Assembly: GCA_964559835.1 (NCBI GenBank)
Contig: CAZLJE010000004.1
Location: forward strand, 1-64,000
Length of the DNA: 64,000 bases
Direction of reading: 5' to 3'
Origin: DAISJI01 sp964559835
Lineage (GTDB): Bacteria > Acidobacteriota > Terriglobia > Terriglobales > Acidobacteriaceae
The notes under the pieces are model-generated. The model was not told the origin of the DNA, ran no database searches, and was given only the letters and a program-made list of their open reading frames with translations. The position numbers and the translations under genes are program-made. Numbering within the stretch: position 1 is the stretch's first letter; every line of letters begins with the position of its first letter. Positions 51,961-60,557 of the stretch are shown here, in pieces.

Positions 51961-53982
51961 GTGAAGTCCGTAATCGTCGGCACCGCCGGGCATATCGACC
52001 ACGGGAAGAGCGCCCTGGTACGCGCGCTCACCGGGACCGACCCTGACCGGCTGGAAGAAGAGAAGCGGCGGGGGATCACGATCGATATCGGGTTCGCGCA
52101 TCTGGAGATTCCGAGTGGTCAGTCGTCAGTGGTCAGTGATCAGGCTGGCAAAGGGAACAGTCCGGTTCGGCCGCCTGAGCAGACGTCGGGCCATTCTGCT
52201 GCTCGGGTCTCACCCCCTGATCACCGATTACTGATCACTGAGCACCTTCGTTTGGGGTTCGTCGATGTCCCCGGCCACGAGCGCTTCGTGCGCAACATGC
52301 TGGCGGGCGCGGGCGGGATCGACGTCGTGCTGCTAGTCGTCGCGGCTGACGAAGGCATCAAGCCGCAGACGCGCGAACACTTCGACATCGTCCGCCTGCT
52401 GAATATCCGGCGCGGCATCGCCGTGCTGACCAAGTCCGACCTTGTCGATACAGAAACAGTGGACGTGGTGCGGCTCGAGCTCGAAGAGTTCCTGCGCGGT
52501 TCCTTTATGCAGGACGCGCCGGTGGTACCCGTCAGCTCGAAGACCGGCGCGGGGCTGGAAGAACTGAAGCGCGAGTTGGCGAGGGTCGCGGACGAGGTGC
52601 CAGCGAAGGATTCGGCCGCCGCGCCGCGATTGCCCATTGACCGCGTCTTCAGCATGAAGGGCTTCGGGACGGTCGTGACCGGCACGCTTGTGTCGGGCAC
52701 GATCCGCAAGGACGACGAACTTGTGCTCTTTCCGGGCGACCGCAGGCTGCGTGTCCGCGGCGTGCAGGTCCACGGAGCCTCGGCGGAGCAGGCCATCGCG
52801 GGCGAACGCACGGCGCTGAATCTGGCGGGAGTTGAGACCGCCGATCTCGCGCGAGGGATGACGCTGAGCGTGCCGGAGTTCCGTCCCACATCGCGCGTCG
52901 ACGTGTCCCTGTCGCTGCTCCCCGGCGCGAAACCGCTCAAGGACCGCAGCAAGGTCCATCTGCACTTTTATACGACGGAAACGATCGCTGAAGTAGCATT
53001 GCTCGGCGCGCCGGGCGAGGGTGGCCGACCCACAACGCTTAAGCCGGGCGAAACGGCCTTCGCGCAGCTGCGGCTGCGGGAGCCGTGGCTGGTGCTGCCG
53101 GGCGACCGCTTCATCGTCCGCCAGTTCTCGCCGGTGGTGACGATCGGCGGTGGCGTCGTGTTGGATGCCGCGCCGATGGTAAGGAAGATCGCGTCCTTGG
53201 AGCGCAGTGCGTTTCTGGGCACGCTCGATCGCGGATCGCGCAATGACATCCTCACTGCGCGGGTGGCGCGGCGCGGCGCGGCTGGACTTACGCTCGACGC
53301 TGCCGCCGCAGAGACTGGATGGTGGCCCCGAAAGGCGGTCGACGAGGCGGTCTCGACGGAGCGCCTTGTTCGCGTGGCGGACGTGCTGATCAGCGTTGAA
53401 GCATATGCCAAAGCGAAGCAGCAGATCGTCGACGTACTCGAGAACTTTCACAAATCGAACCCGCTGACAGCCGGCATGGCTAGTGGCGAGTTGATGGAGC
53501 GGCTGGGCCTTGACGAGACGGTGTTTCAATCGCTGGTCGCCGCGCTCGTAAAAGAAAAGAAACTGGACGTCAGCGCGGAGCAAGTACGGCTGGCCGGACG
53601 CGGCGTCGCCATGAAGGACGAGGAGGCGGAATCGCACCGGCAGATCGAGCAGGCCTTCGCGTCGGCCGGGCTGAAGGTCCCCGCGCTGAAAGACGTTCTC
53701 GCCGGACTCAAGGTGGACCGCGTGCGGGCGCAAAAGATCGTGACCCTGCTGCTCCGCGACAAAGTGCTGGTCAAACTCGCGGACGACCTCGTTTTTCATC
53801 GCGACGCGCTCGATGGATTGCGCAAGCAGGTCGCGGCGCAAAAAGCGAAATCGCCGAAGATCGACGTAGCAAAATTCAAGGACCTGACCGGCGTGTCGCG
53901 GAAGTACGCCATCCCGCTGCTGGAGTGGTTGGATCGCGAGAGAGTGACGAGAAGAGTGGGGGACGAGCGAGTTATTTTGTGA
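51961..53982 (+). CDS. selB: Selenocysteine-specific elongation factor SelB
   Basis: Delivers Sec-tRNA to UGA codons at a SECIS hairpin. GTG start at 51961 (VKSVIVGTAGHIDHGKSAL). GTPase motifs: G1 GHIDHGKS, G2 RGITIDIGF, G3 DVPGHERF, G4 TKSD, G5 VSSKTG. Then the EF-Tu-like domains (PIDRVFSMKGFGTVVTGTLVSG) and C-terminal winged helices ending DLTGVSRKYAIPLLEWLDRERVTRR, a SelB hallmark. 673 residues; about 44 residues between G2 and G3 (about 52-95) come from an inserted heptamer repeat at 52115-52245. Without it the length is normal. selA, selD and a normal selC are not in the window. A longer frame from 51841 is not supported. Confidence 0.95.
   Translation: MKSVIVGTAGHIDHGKSALVRALTGTDPDRLEEEKRRGITIDIGFAHLEIPSGQSSVVSDQAGKGNSPVRPPEQTSGHSAARVSPPDHRLLITEHLRLGFVDVPGHERFVRNMLAGAGGIDVVLLVVAADEGIKPQTREHFDIVRLLNIRRGIAVLTKSDLVDTETVDVVRLELEEFLRGSFMQDAPVVPVSSKTGAGLEELKRELARVADEVPAKDSAAAPRLPIDRVFSMKGFGTVVTGTLVSGTIRKDDELVLFPGDRRLRVRGVQVHGASAEQAIAGERTALNLAGVETADLARGMTLSVPEFRPTSRVDVSLSLLPGAKPLKDRSKVHLHFYTTETIAEVALLGAPGEGGRPTTLKPGETAFAQLRLREPWLVLPGDRFIVRQFSPVVTIGGGVVLDAAPMVRKIASLERSAFLGTLDRGSRNDILTARVARRGAAGLTLDAAAAETGWWPRKAVDEAVSTERLVRVADVLISVEAYAKAKQQIVDVLENFHKSNPLTAGMASGELMERLGLDETVFQSLVAALVKEKKLDVSAEQVRLAGRGVAMKDEEAESHRQIEQAFASAGLKVPALKDVLAGLKVDRVRAQKIVTLLLRDKVLVKLADDLVFHRDALDGLRKQVAAQKAKSPKIDVAKFKDLTGVSRKYAIPLLEWLDRERVTRRVGDERVIL
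52115..52245. repeat. Heptamer inverted tandem repeat inside selB
   Basis: Left array GTGGTCA, GTCGTCA, GTGGTCA, GTGATCA (52115-52142), spacer of about 74 bases, right array CTGATCAC, CGATTAC, TGATCAC, TGAGCAC (52217-52245). The 29-base arms match at about 23 positions. It has 131 bases in total, and the selB frame runs through without a stop. Confidence 0.9.
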
Positions 53983-54042
53983 TTGGGTGAGTTGGTGATT
54001 GGGTGATTTCAAATCACCAACTCACCAACTCACCAAATCACC
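53979..54042. repeat. Octamer inverted tandem repeat at the selB end
   Basis: GTGATTGG, GTGAGTTG, GTGATTGG, GTGATTTC (53979-54010) run directly into AAATCACC, AACTCACC, AACTCACC, AAATCACC (54011-54042). No spacer; the arms form a near-perfect 30-bp hairpin. The selB TGA stop (53980-53982) is within the first unit. Confidence 0.88.
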
Positions 54043-54049
54043 AAGTCCA

Positions 54050-54580
54050 ATGGCTTCTCTCTTCACCATCGGCCACTCGACGCGGACGTTCGACGAACTG
54101 GTCGAAGCGCTCCAGGCGCACGGGATCAAGACGCTCGTCGATATCCGCTCCATCCCTATGTCGCGGCGGTTGCCGCACTTCAATCGAGAAAACCTGGAGC
54201 GGGAGTTGCCGAAGCGGGGCATCGGGTACGTCTGGATGAAAGCCCTGGGTGGCCGGCGCAAGAAGATCCGCGACGACTCGCCCAACACCGCTCTGCGTAG
54301 CGACTCCTTCCGCAACTACGCCGACCACATGCTCACCCACGAATTCCAGGAGAGCGCGGCTGAACTGGTGCGCATGGCGAAAGAAAGTCCGGTGGCCTAC
54401 ATGTGCGCCGAGCGGGTGAGGTTCCACTGCCATCGCATGATGCTGTCGGATTACCTCGTCGCGCACGGGCACGAGGTGCTGCACATCGACGGCACCGGCC
54501 CGGCACGTCCCCACAAGCTGATGGATGTGGCGCGTTTTCTCGACGGCCAGCTGATCTACAACGGCGGCGAGCTGTTCTGA
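54050..54580 (+). CDS. DUF488 protein
   Basis: 176 residues from the ATG at 54050 (MASLFTIGHSTRTFDELVEAL). DUF488 marks: TIGHST, LVDIRSIPMSRRLPHFNRE, GIGYVWMKALGG and the CAERVRFHCHR motif with two Cys and a His, which may bind metal. The family's function is unknown. It follows selB on the same strand, so co-transcription is possible. The frame extends 17 codons upstream through the octamer repeat and was trimmed. Confidence 0.87.
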   Translation: MASLFTIGHSTRTFDELVEALQAHGIKTLVDIRSIPMSRRLPHFNRENLERELPKRGIGYVWMKALGGRRKKIRDDSPNTALRSDSFRNYADHMLTHEFQESAAELVRMAKESPVAYMCAERVRFHCHRMMLSDYLVAHGHEVLHIDGTGPARPHKLMDVARFLDGQLIYNGGELF

Positions 54581-54583
54581 CGA

Positions 54584-54931
54584 TCACTTCTTGTGGAGTT
54601 CTTTACCAGTAGGAAGGAGCAGGTAGGACACGCTGACACCGAGCAGCAGCGCCCACGCCAAGGCCGAGCGCGCCGCCTGATCGGCGACGAAGAAACTCCC
54701 CACCGGTTCATACAATGCGTGCGCAAACACAAAGGCGCTCAGGATCGAGCCCAGGATGCCGACGATGCGGCCGTAGCGGAATCCCAGTACCAGCACCAGC
54801 CCGAGGAAAACGAAAGGAAGCACCAGCCGGTGTGTGTGCCCCCACCCGAACTGCGACACTGACCATGCCGCCGCGGCGCAGAGCAGCAGTGAAGAAGCCG
54901 CTAACGCAGCATTTGAAAACCGTTCCTTCAT
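54584..54931 (-). CDS. Small integral membrane protein, unknown family
   Basis: 115 residues with about three to four membrane segments (ALAASSLLLCAAAAWSVS, LVLPFVFLGLVLVLGF, IVGILGSILSAFVFAHALY, ALAWALLLGVSVSYLLL) and a basic tail ELHKK. No recognised domain; it resembles DUF4118-like membrane parts of sensor kinases, but no kinase follows. It converges with the DUF488 gene three bases away and is divergent from the antiporter. Confidence 0.6.
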   Translation of the reverse strand: MKERFSNAALAASSLLLCAAAAWSVSQFGWGHTHRLVLPFVFLGLVLVLGFRYGRIVGILGSILSAFVFAHALYEPVGSFFVADQAARSALAWALLLGVSVSYLLLPTGKELHKK

Positions 54932-55096
54932 GTTTCCTACGATGCCACGGATACAGAGTCACGCCGCACAATTCGAAAGCTGAAATCCGGCAGCTGCTCT
55001 GGATTTTTGTTGGCTCAATACTAGATGTTGAGTTATTAGTTCAGGAGGCCATCCGGCGGTTGCGCCGGCTGGTCCGCCGCTTCGCAAGACCGCAAG

Positions 55097-56305
55097 ATGC
55101 CGCAAAGCGCCGACACTTTCCTGCTCGAGCTATTCGCCATCTTCGTATGGGCGAAAGCATTCGCTGAACTATTTGAGCAGCTCTCGCTTCCCGCCGTGCT
55201 GGGGGAGATCCTCGCCGGCGTGATCCTGGGACCGCATCTGACGGCGCTGGTCGTGCCCTCGGACGCGGTCATCTCGGTGGCGGAGATCGGGGCGATCTTC
55301 CTGCTCTTCACCGTGGGGCTGGAGACGCGGCCGGCAGACCTGATCAAAGTCGGCCGCGAGTCCTTGCGAGTAGCGGTGGCGGGCGTGGTAGTCCCGTTCG
55401 TGCTCGCCTTCACCTACCTGCACCTGAAACACGGGCCGCTGCACGAATCCGTCTTCGTCGCCGCCGCGACCGTCGCCACAAGCGTCGGGATCACGGCGCG
55501 CGTGCTCAGTGATCTGCACGCGCTGAACACCCGCGAGGCTCGCATCATTCTCGGAGCCGCCGTGTTCGACGACATCCTCGGGATGATCGTGCTCACCATC
55601 GCATCGGGGCTGGCTGTGGGCGGTTCCGTGAAATGGCTGCACTTGGGCGTGCTGACGGCGGAAGCAGTCGGCTTTGCGATCTTCATGATCTTTGTCGGCC
55701 CTCGGCTGGTGCGGCGGATGCGTCCAGGCCTGAAGCGCATGTCGTCACACGACGCTCCGCTCATCCTCGCGCTTGCGATCTGCCTCGGGCTGAGTGTCGC
55801 GGCAACGAAGATCGGCATGGCGGCGATCATCGGCGCGTTCTTCGCCGGCCTGGTCTTCGCCGACTACTCGCCGGAATGGAACCTGCAGCCGAGGGCGCAC
55901 GCCATCGTGGAATTTCTTGCGCCCTTCTTCTTTTTTGTCATGGGCGCGCGGCTGGACGTGAACCTCTTCACCGGGCCGGTGTGGGCAACAGCGATCGTCG
56001 TTTCATTGCTGGCGATCGTTTCGAAGGTGCTGGGCTGTGGCTTGCCCATGTTGCTGGACGGCGTCATGAGCGCTACCAAGGTCGGCGTTGGCATGCTGCC
56101 GCGGGGCGAGGTGGCGCTGATCGTGGCGCTCGTCGGTCTGCAGACAAACGCCATCTCCCAGCAGGCATACGCGGTGATAATTTTTATGGCGGCTGTGACG
56201 ACGTTGATCGCGCCGCCGCTGCTGCGCTATCTGTTCCGGGATCTGCCGCCGGACACCGAGCCCGGCAATCTCGAAGACGAGCTGAGCCACACCAGCGTGA
56301 GCTGA
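55097..56305 (+). CDS. Cation:proton antiporter, CPA2 family
   Basis: 402 residues, about 12 membrane helices. Typical CPA2/Kef marks: LPAVLGEILAGVILGPHL, EIGAIFLLFTVGLETRPADL, TARVLSDL, VFDDILGMIVLTI, FFAGLVFADYSP, FFFVMGARLDV and GMLPRGEVALIVALVG. No C-terminal RCK/TrkA-N domain is fused. Na+ or K+ against H+ cannot be told apart by sequence. Stand-alone gene. Confidence 0.92.
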   Translation: MPQSADTFLLELFAIFVWAKAFAELFEQLSLPAVLGEILAGVILGPHLTALVVPSDAVISVAEIGAIFLLFTVGLETRPADLIKVGRESLRVAVAGVVVPFVLAFTYLHLKHGPLHESVFVAAATVATSVGITARVLSDLHALNTREARIILGAAVFDDILGMIVLTIASGLAVGGSVKWLHLGVLTAEAVGFAIFMIFVGPRLVRRMRPGLKRMSSHDAPLILALAICLGLSVAATKIGMAAIIGAFFAGLVFADYSPEWNLQPRAHAIVEFLAPFFFFVMGARLDVNLFTGPVWATAIVVSLLAIVSKVLGCGLPMLLDGVMSATKVGVGMLPRGEVALIVALVGLQTNAISQQAYAVIIFMAAVTTLIAPPLLRYLFRDLPPDTEPGNLEDELSHTSVS

Positions 56306-56318
56306 CGCACCGACGGAC

Positions 56319-57563
56319 CTACTTCGGCGATCCTGCCGGAGGTGGCGGCGGAGCTGCCGCCAACTTGGTCTGGGCGTCAGCAAGCTGCCTGCGCGCGTAC
56401 TCGGCGTCGGCTGCACTGGCCGTCGCGTGGTTCAGGAAGGCTCTGTACTCCTGTACCGCCCCGGCGAAATCGTTGCGGTCCATCATGATCGCCGCCATCA
56501 GCAGGCTGATCTTCGGCAGCTTGTTGGCTGTGTCGAGCTTGCGCGCCGCCTTGATCGAAGCGTCCGCCTTTTCGAGGTTGCGCAGCTTGTAGTTAGCCAG
56601 CGCGTTGTAGTAGTACGCGGCCGGATAGTTGTAAGCGTCCAGCGCCACCAGCTTGTCGCTGACGTCGAGCGTCTGCTTCCAGTTTTCCTGGCTGGCTGCC
56701 AGCACGATCAGCGTGAAGTAGGGCCGGACATACCGCGGGTCCGCGGCCACGGCATGTTCGCTGGCTGCTCGCGCATTCTCGACATCGTGCGACTTCATGT
56801 ATATATCCGCCAGCTCGACCCATGCTTCCGCGAAGTCGGGGAATATCTCGACGGCTTTCGTAAACTTCGCCTGCGCTTCCGCTTGCTTCTCTTTCGCGAG
56901 CGCTTTCTTGCCGTCTTCGAATGCCTTCTTCGCTTTGTCGGGCGCCTTCAAGGAGGTGAGGCTGACCGTCGCGCCCCCAGTCGTCTTTCCCATGCGGTGT
57001 AGGACGATGGTGCCGACGTTGGGATCGTCAAAAGCGCGCCGGCCGGTGAGTTGGATCGACTCGGAGACCGCGCCCCCCATGACTGCTTTTAGCTCGCAGC
57101 CGTCGAGCGTGCGCGTGCCCGACACATCGGGGATAGAACTCGAGCTCCTCATACCGGATGGGCGCATGGAGTCCAACCCGTCGTATCCCACGCTGGCGTC
57201 CTGCATCACCATCTGCGGCCGGGAATTGTCGATGATGAAACTGAAGTATCCGTGCGAATCGCTATAGGCCTCTCGACGCGCCCTGCCGTTGCAGATACGC
57301 TCGATGCTCACCTTTTCGCTGGGCGGCGTTCCGTCGTCCATCACAACCCTGCCGGTCAACGTAATGGGACGCGTCTGGTCCATGACGGGCGGGATATTCG
57401 AGTTCCCCCGCGTCGGTACCGTCGTTGTTGTGGTGGTACCCGTTCCCTTGGTGCCGCCGCCGCTGGAGGTGCCTCCGCCGGTGCTGCCGCCGTGGGTTTG
57501 GGCAACTGCCAGGCTGGAACTAAGGAAGAGAAGAACGGCGATACGCGTACTTGAACTCGTCAT
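56319..57563 (-). CDS. Exported TPR protein
   Basis: 414 residues from the ATG at 57563 (GAGGTG just upstream). Signal peptide MTSSSTRIAVLLFLSSSLAVAQ, a Gly/Thr/Ser-rich linker, a beta-sandwich domain (ITLTGRVVMDDGTPPSEKVSIE) resembling carboxypeptidase-like regulatory domains, then four to five tetratricopeptide repeats (AEAWVELADIYMKSHDVENA, PYFTLIVLAASQENWKQTL, YYYNALANYKLRNLEKAD) and a Pro-rich tail. Probably a periplasmic scaffold. It converges with the antiporter 13 bases away. Confidence 0.8.
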   Translation of the reverse strand: MTSSSTRIAVLLFLSSSLAVAQTHGGSTGGGTSSGGGTKGTGTTTTTTVPTRGNSNIPPVMDQTRPITLTGRVVMDDGTPPSEKVSIERICNGRARREAYSDSHGYFSFIIDNSRPQMVMQDASVGYDGLDSMRPSGMRSSSSIPDVSGTRTLDGCELKAVMGGAVSESIQLTGRRAFDDPNVGTIVLHRMGKTTGGATVSLTSLKAPDKAKKAFEDGKKALAKEKQAEAQAKFTKAVEIFPDFAEAWVELADIYMKSHDVENARAASEHAVAADPRYVRPYFTLIVLAASQENWKQTLDVSDKLVALDAYNYPAAYYYNALANYKLRNLEKADASIKAARKLDTANKLPKISLLMAAIMMDRNDFAGAVQEYRAFLNHATASAADAEYARRQLADAQTKLAAAPPPPPAGSPK

Positions 57564-57694
57564 GGAACACCTCGCGATCAGCAGCGCGCCAGTACCGTCA
57601 CGGTCCGTCCGACATCCGAAGCGGGCGCCTCGTAATGAGGACCGAGCCACATCTATGGTTACGGAATGCTATGGCGCGGCGAGAGTTGCGTCAA

Positions 57695-58420
57695 CTAGCG
57701 GGATTTTGCGTTCGCGTACTGGAACAGGCTGGGCAAAACTTCGCCGGCGTTCCCGAGCACCACTTGATTGAAAAGAATGCGGTTAGCGGGTTCCTCCGGA
57801 CCTACGTAGCACGTTGTGCGTACGACACCTTTTAATTTCGCGGTGGCGACAAAACTGGCCGCCGGGTGGACCACGCCCGATGTGCCCACGGCGACAAAGA
57901 TGGTACAGAACTCCAGTTCGCGCAGGATCCGTTCCAGGTGCAGCGGCACCTCGCCGAACCAGACGATGTTCGGCCGGATCTTTCCGCCGCATGTCCGGCA
58001 CTTCGGGATCTCGTCCTCGTGAACGTCGCGGTCGATGAACGGGGTCCGGCCGCAGGACTCGCAGCGGCTTTGGAAAAGATTTCCATGGATGTGCAGGACA
58101 CGGGTCGAACCAGCCTGCTCATGCAGGTCGTCGACATTCTGCGTGCAGATCAGGAGCCGGTCTCCGATCGCGGACTCCAGTTGCGCGAGTGCAATGTGCG
58201 CCGGATTCGGCTTCTTGTCGGCGGCAGCTTTGCGGCGCGCCGAGTAGAAAGCCCACACCTGTCCTGGATCGCGGCGCCAACCCTCCGGGGTCGAGACGTC
58301 TTCGACGCGGACACCGTTCCACAGCCCGTCGGAGTCACGGAAGGTTGCAATCCCGCTTTCGGCGCTGATGCCCGCGCCCGTCAAGACAAACACGCGATCC
58401 TCGCGTCCGACCTCGATCAT
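57695..58420 (-). CDS. NAD-dependent protein deacylase, sirtuin
   Basis: 241 residues, a CobB-type sirtuin that removes acyl groups from lysine using NAD+. NAD motif GAGISAESGIATFRD, TQNVDDLH, catalytic His in HIHGNLF, zinc Cys in CESCGRTPF and PKCRTCGGKIRPNIVWFGE, and GTSGVVHPA. The class cannot be fixed, but a Y/R pair typical of desuccinylases (about residues 60-65, FYSARR) is suggestive. Its ATG overlaps the glmM stop by four bases, so it is translated with the c-di-AMP/cell-wall unit. Confidence 0.93.
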   Translation of the reverse strand: MIEVGREDRVFVLTGAGISAESGIATFRDSDGLWNGVRVEDVSTPEGWRRDPGQVWAFYSARRKAAADKKPNPAHIALAQLESAIGDRLLICTQNVDDLHEQAGSTRVLHIHGNLFQSRCESCGRTPFIDRDVHEDEIPKCRTCGGKIRPNIVWFGEVPLHLERILRELEFCTIFVAVGTSGVVHPAASFVATAKLKGVVRTTCYVGPEEPANRILFNQVVLGNAGEVLPSLFQYANAKSR

Positions 58421-59814
58421 GCCCTCTCCACCCCCAGCGCCTTCTGGATCTCGCCCGCGATGTCGTCCGTCAGCCGGCGCAGCGTATCTTCGCTCTCCGC
58501 CTCGACCATCACTCGCGCCAGCGCCTCGGTGCCGGAATATCGTACAACGACACGTCCCGAGCCATCGAGCGCCTGCTCGGCACTGCGAATGGCCTTCGCT
58601 ACCGAGGGAAACTCCTCGAACGGACGCTTCTCCCGCACGCGCACGTTCTTGATCGTCTGGGGAAACACCTTGAAATCTGCCAGCAGTTCTTGCAGCGGCT
58701 TGCCCGCGCGCACGAGCACGTCCATGACGCGCAGCGCAGTGAGCAGGCCGTCACCGGTCGTCGCTTCGCCGTCCCGAAAGATGATATGTCCGGATTGCTC
58801 TCCGCCGAGAGTGGCGCCGGTCTTCTGCATCTGCTCCAGGACGTACTTATCCCCGACCGGCGCGCGGAGCATGGTGATACCGCTGCGTTTGAGTGCGACT
58901 TCCAGCCCCATGTTCGACATGGTCGTCGCCACGACCGTATCGGCCTTCAGCAACCCGCGCGTTTTCATGTCTCGCGCGCACAGGAGCAGGACCGCGTCGC
59001 CATTCAGTATTTTTCCGCCCGCGTCGCTGAAGAGGGCGCGATCGGCGTCGCCGTCGAACGTGACTCCCAGATCGAATGCTCCCGGCGATTGCGCGACTGC
59101 TGCCGCCACAACGTCGGGATGCAGCGCACCGCAGTTCTCATTGATGTTCCGGCCGTCGGGAGTGTCGTGAATGAAGCGCGCCTGTACTCCGCAGCGCGAG
59201 AACACTTCGTGCGCGACCGGCGTCGACGCTCCATTCGCGCAGTCCACCATCATCCGAAGTCCCTTCAGCGTGCCGGCTGAAACCGACGCGGCCAGCCAAT
59301 CGACATACTCGCGCAGCAGTTCGGGGTCGGTGCCACTGGCAGGCTGTTGCTGCGATGTGTCGTCGGCGCCGTGGACGTCGTCGCCGCCCTGCGACGCGTG
59401 TCGGTTATGCAGGTGCGAAAAGATATCGGCCTCGAGCTTCTCTTCCAGATCGTCGGAAAGTTTGTAGCCATCATGGCCGAAGATCTTGATCCCGTTGTCG
59501 GTCCACGGATTGTGCGAGGCGGAGATGACCACGCCTGCTTCGAAGTTGCGGCGCGCCAGCAAGGCGACGGCGGGAGTGGTGATCACGCCGGAATGCCGGA
59601 CGGTCGCGCCCGCCGAACGCAAGGACCGGGATAACGTAGCCGCGATCCATGGACTGGACTCGCGCGTGTCCTGCCCGATGACAATGCCGGCGCTCCCATG
59701 CTTCGCGGCCAGGTGCCGGCCCAGTGCCGCGCCCACGGCTTCCACGGTCGCCTCGTCCAGGGGCGGGTCGCCAGCCACACCGCGGATTCCATCCGTGCCG
59801 AACAGCATTCTCAT
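58417..59814 (-). CDS. glmM: Phosphoglucosamine mutase
   Basis: Converts glucosamine-6-phosphate to glucosamine-1-phosphate for peptidoglycan and LPS precursors. 465 residues. N-terminus MLFGTDGIRGVAGD, phosphoserine loop VVISASHNPWTDNGIK (Ser100), metal loop TFDGDADRALF, sugar loop GEQSGHI, and the C-terminal phosphate loop RYSGTEALARVM. An inserted His/Asp/Gln-rich stretch (about 131-155, HASQGGDDVHGADDTSQQQ) makes it about 15-20 residues longer than usual. It is third in the order dacA-ybbR-glmM. Confidence 0.95.
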   Translation of the reverse strand: MRMLFGTDGIRGVAGDPPLDEATVEAVGAALGRHLAAKHGSAGIVIGQDTRESSPWIAATLSRSLRSAGATVRHSGVITTPAVALLARRNFEAGVVISASHNPWTDNGIKIFGHDGYKLSDDLEEKLEADIFSHLHNRHASQGGDDVHGADDTSQQQPASGTDPELLREYVDWLAASVSAGTLKGLRMMVDCANGASTPVAHEVFSRCGVQARFIHDTPDGRNINENCGALHPDVVAAAVAQSPGAFDLGVTFDGDADRALFSDAGGKILNGDAVLLLCARDMKTRGLLKADTVVATTMSNMGLEVALKRSGITMLRAPVGDKYVLEQMQKTGATLGGEQSGHIIFRDGEATTGDGLLTALRVMDVLVRAGKPLQELLADFKVFPQTIKNVRVREKRPFEEFPSVAKAIRSAEQALDGSGRVVVRYSGTEALARVMVEAESEDTLRRLTDDIAGEIQKALGVERA

Positions 59815-59892
59815 CGGCGCAGTTTTGACTCCTCCGTTGAACGTTGTGAGAGGATTCTATCGCAACTGAATCGCGCCACCGCGAGCACCGGG

Positions 59893-60555
59893 CTAACGAA
59901 CGTTGTTCTTCTGGGTGGTGACGGTGACGTGGATCGGATTCGGGTCGGACAGTCGTACCAGCGGATCGGAAACGTAGGCGTGCGTCGTGAACGTCGCGCT
60001 GCCCACGACGCCGGTTGCGTCGACCGGATCGGTCACGGCGCCTTCCACACCTTGCACGTGGCTGGCTGGGCCTACGATCGTGATCCTGTTCGGCACTGCG
60101 GTCACCTGGTCGATGCGGTAGCCGGAAGCGAAAATTCCGATCACGCGCGGCTTGACCTCGATCTGCTTCGTCAGGCTGGCGTCGAAGGTGAGCCGCATCT
60201 GGCTGGGGACCGCCTGCACCACTTCAATGCCCTCGGGTACGTGAATGCGCTTCGGATTCAGGTCGTAGGTGCGCTCCCCGGGCTTGGTCTGTTCCAGATC
60301 GATGATCGCATGGACTTCAGCAGGCGAGATATCACGCAGTTCGCGTACTGGCCCTCGGACCCGCACCTGCACCTCCGGGATGGACTCGGTGCTGATCTCG
60401 AGATGCTCGGGCGCGTTATGGAATTCCACCGGCACGGTGATCGCGACTTCCGCCACGGGTTCCCGCGTGACCGCGAACCACAACAACAGCGCCGCAATCA
60501 GGGACACGATCTTCAGGCCGAGGTTGTGCAACACGTACCGGCGAAGGAAGTCCAT
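59893..60555 (-). CDS. YbbR-domain protein, likely regulator of DacA (CdaR)
   Basis: 220 residues. A cytoplasmic start, one membrane helix (IVSLIAALLLWFAV), then two to three YbbR-type beta repeats (VAITVPVEFHNAPEHLEIS, VQVRVRGPVRELRDI, QIEVKPRVIGIFASGYRI, ITIVGPASHVQGVEGAVTDPVD). In Firmicutes CdaR binds and controls the c-di-AMP cyclase. It starts two bases after the dacA stop and precedes glmM by 78 bases. A much longer frame in this region (to 61458) is only partly real; see rejected list. Confidence 0.88.
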   Translation of the reverse strand: MDFLRRYVLHNLGLKIVSLIAALLLWFAVTREPVAEVAITVPVEFHNAPEHLEISTESIPEVQVRVRGPVRELRDISPAEVHAIIDLEQTKPGERTYDLNPKRIHVPEGIEVVQAVPSQMRLTFDASLTKQIEVKPRVIGIFASGYRIDQVTAVPNRITIVGPASHVQGVEGAVTDPVDATGVVGSATFTTHAYVSDPLVRLSDPNPIHVTVTTQKNNVR

Positions 60556-60557
60556 CT

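Noticed and set aside
50339..51964. 541-codon frame antisense to purL
   Set aside because: Shadow of a GC-rich coding strand; purL motifs are all on the minus strand.
52333..54012. 559-codon frame antisense to selB
   Set aside because: No ribosome-binding site or family similarity; SelB motifs are on the plus strand.
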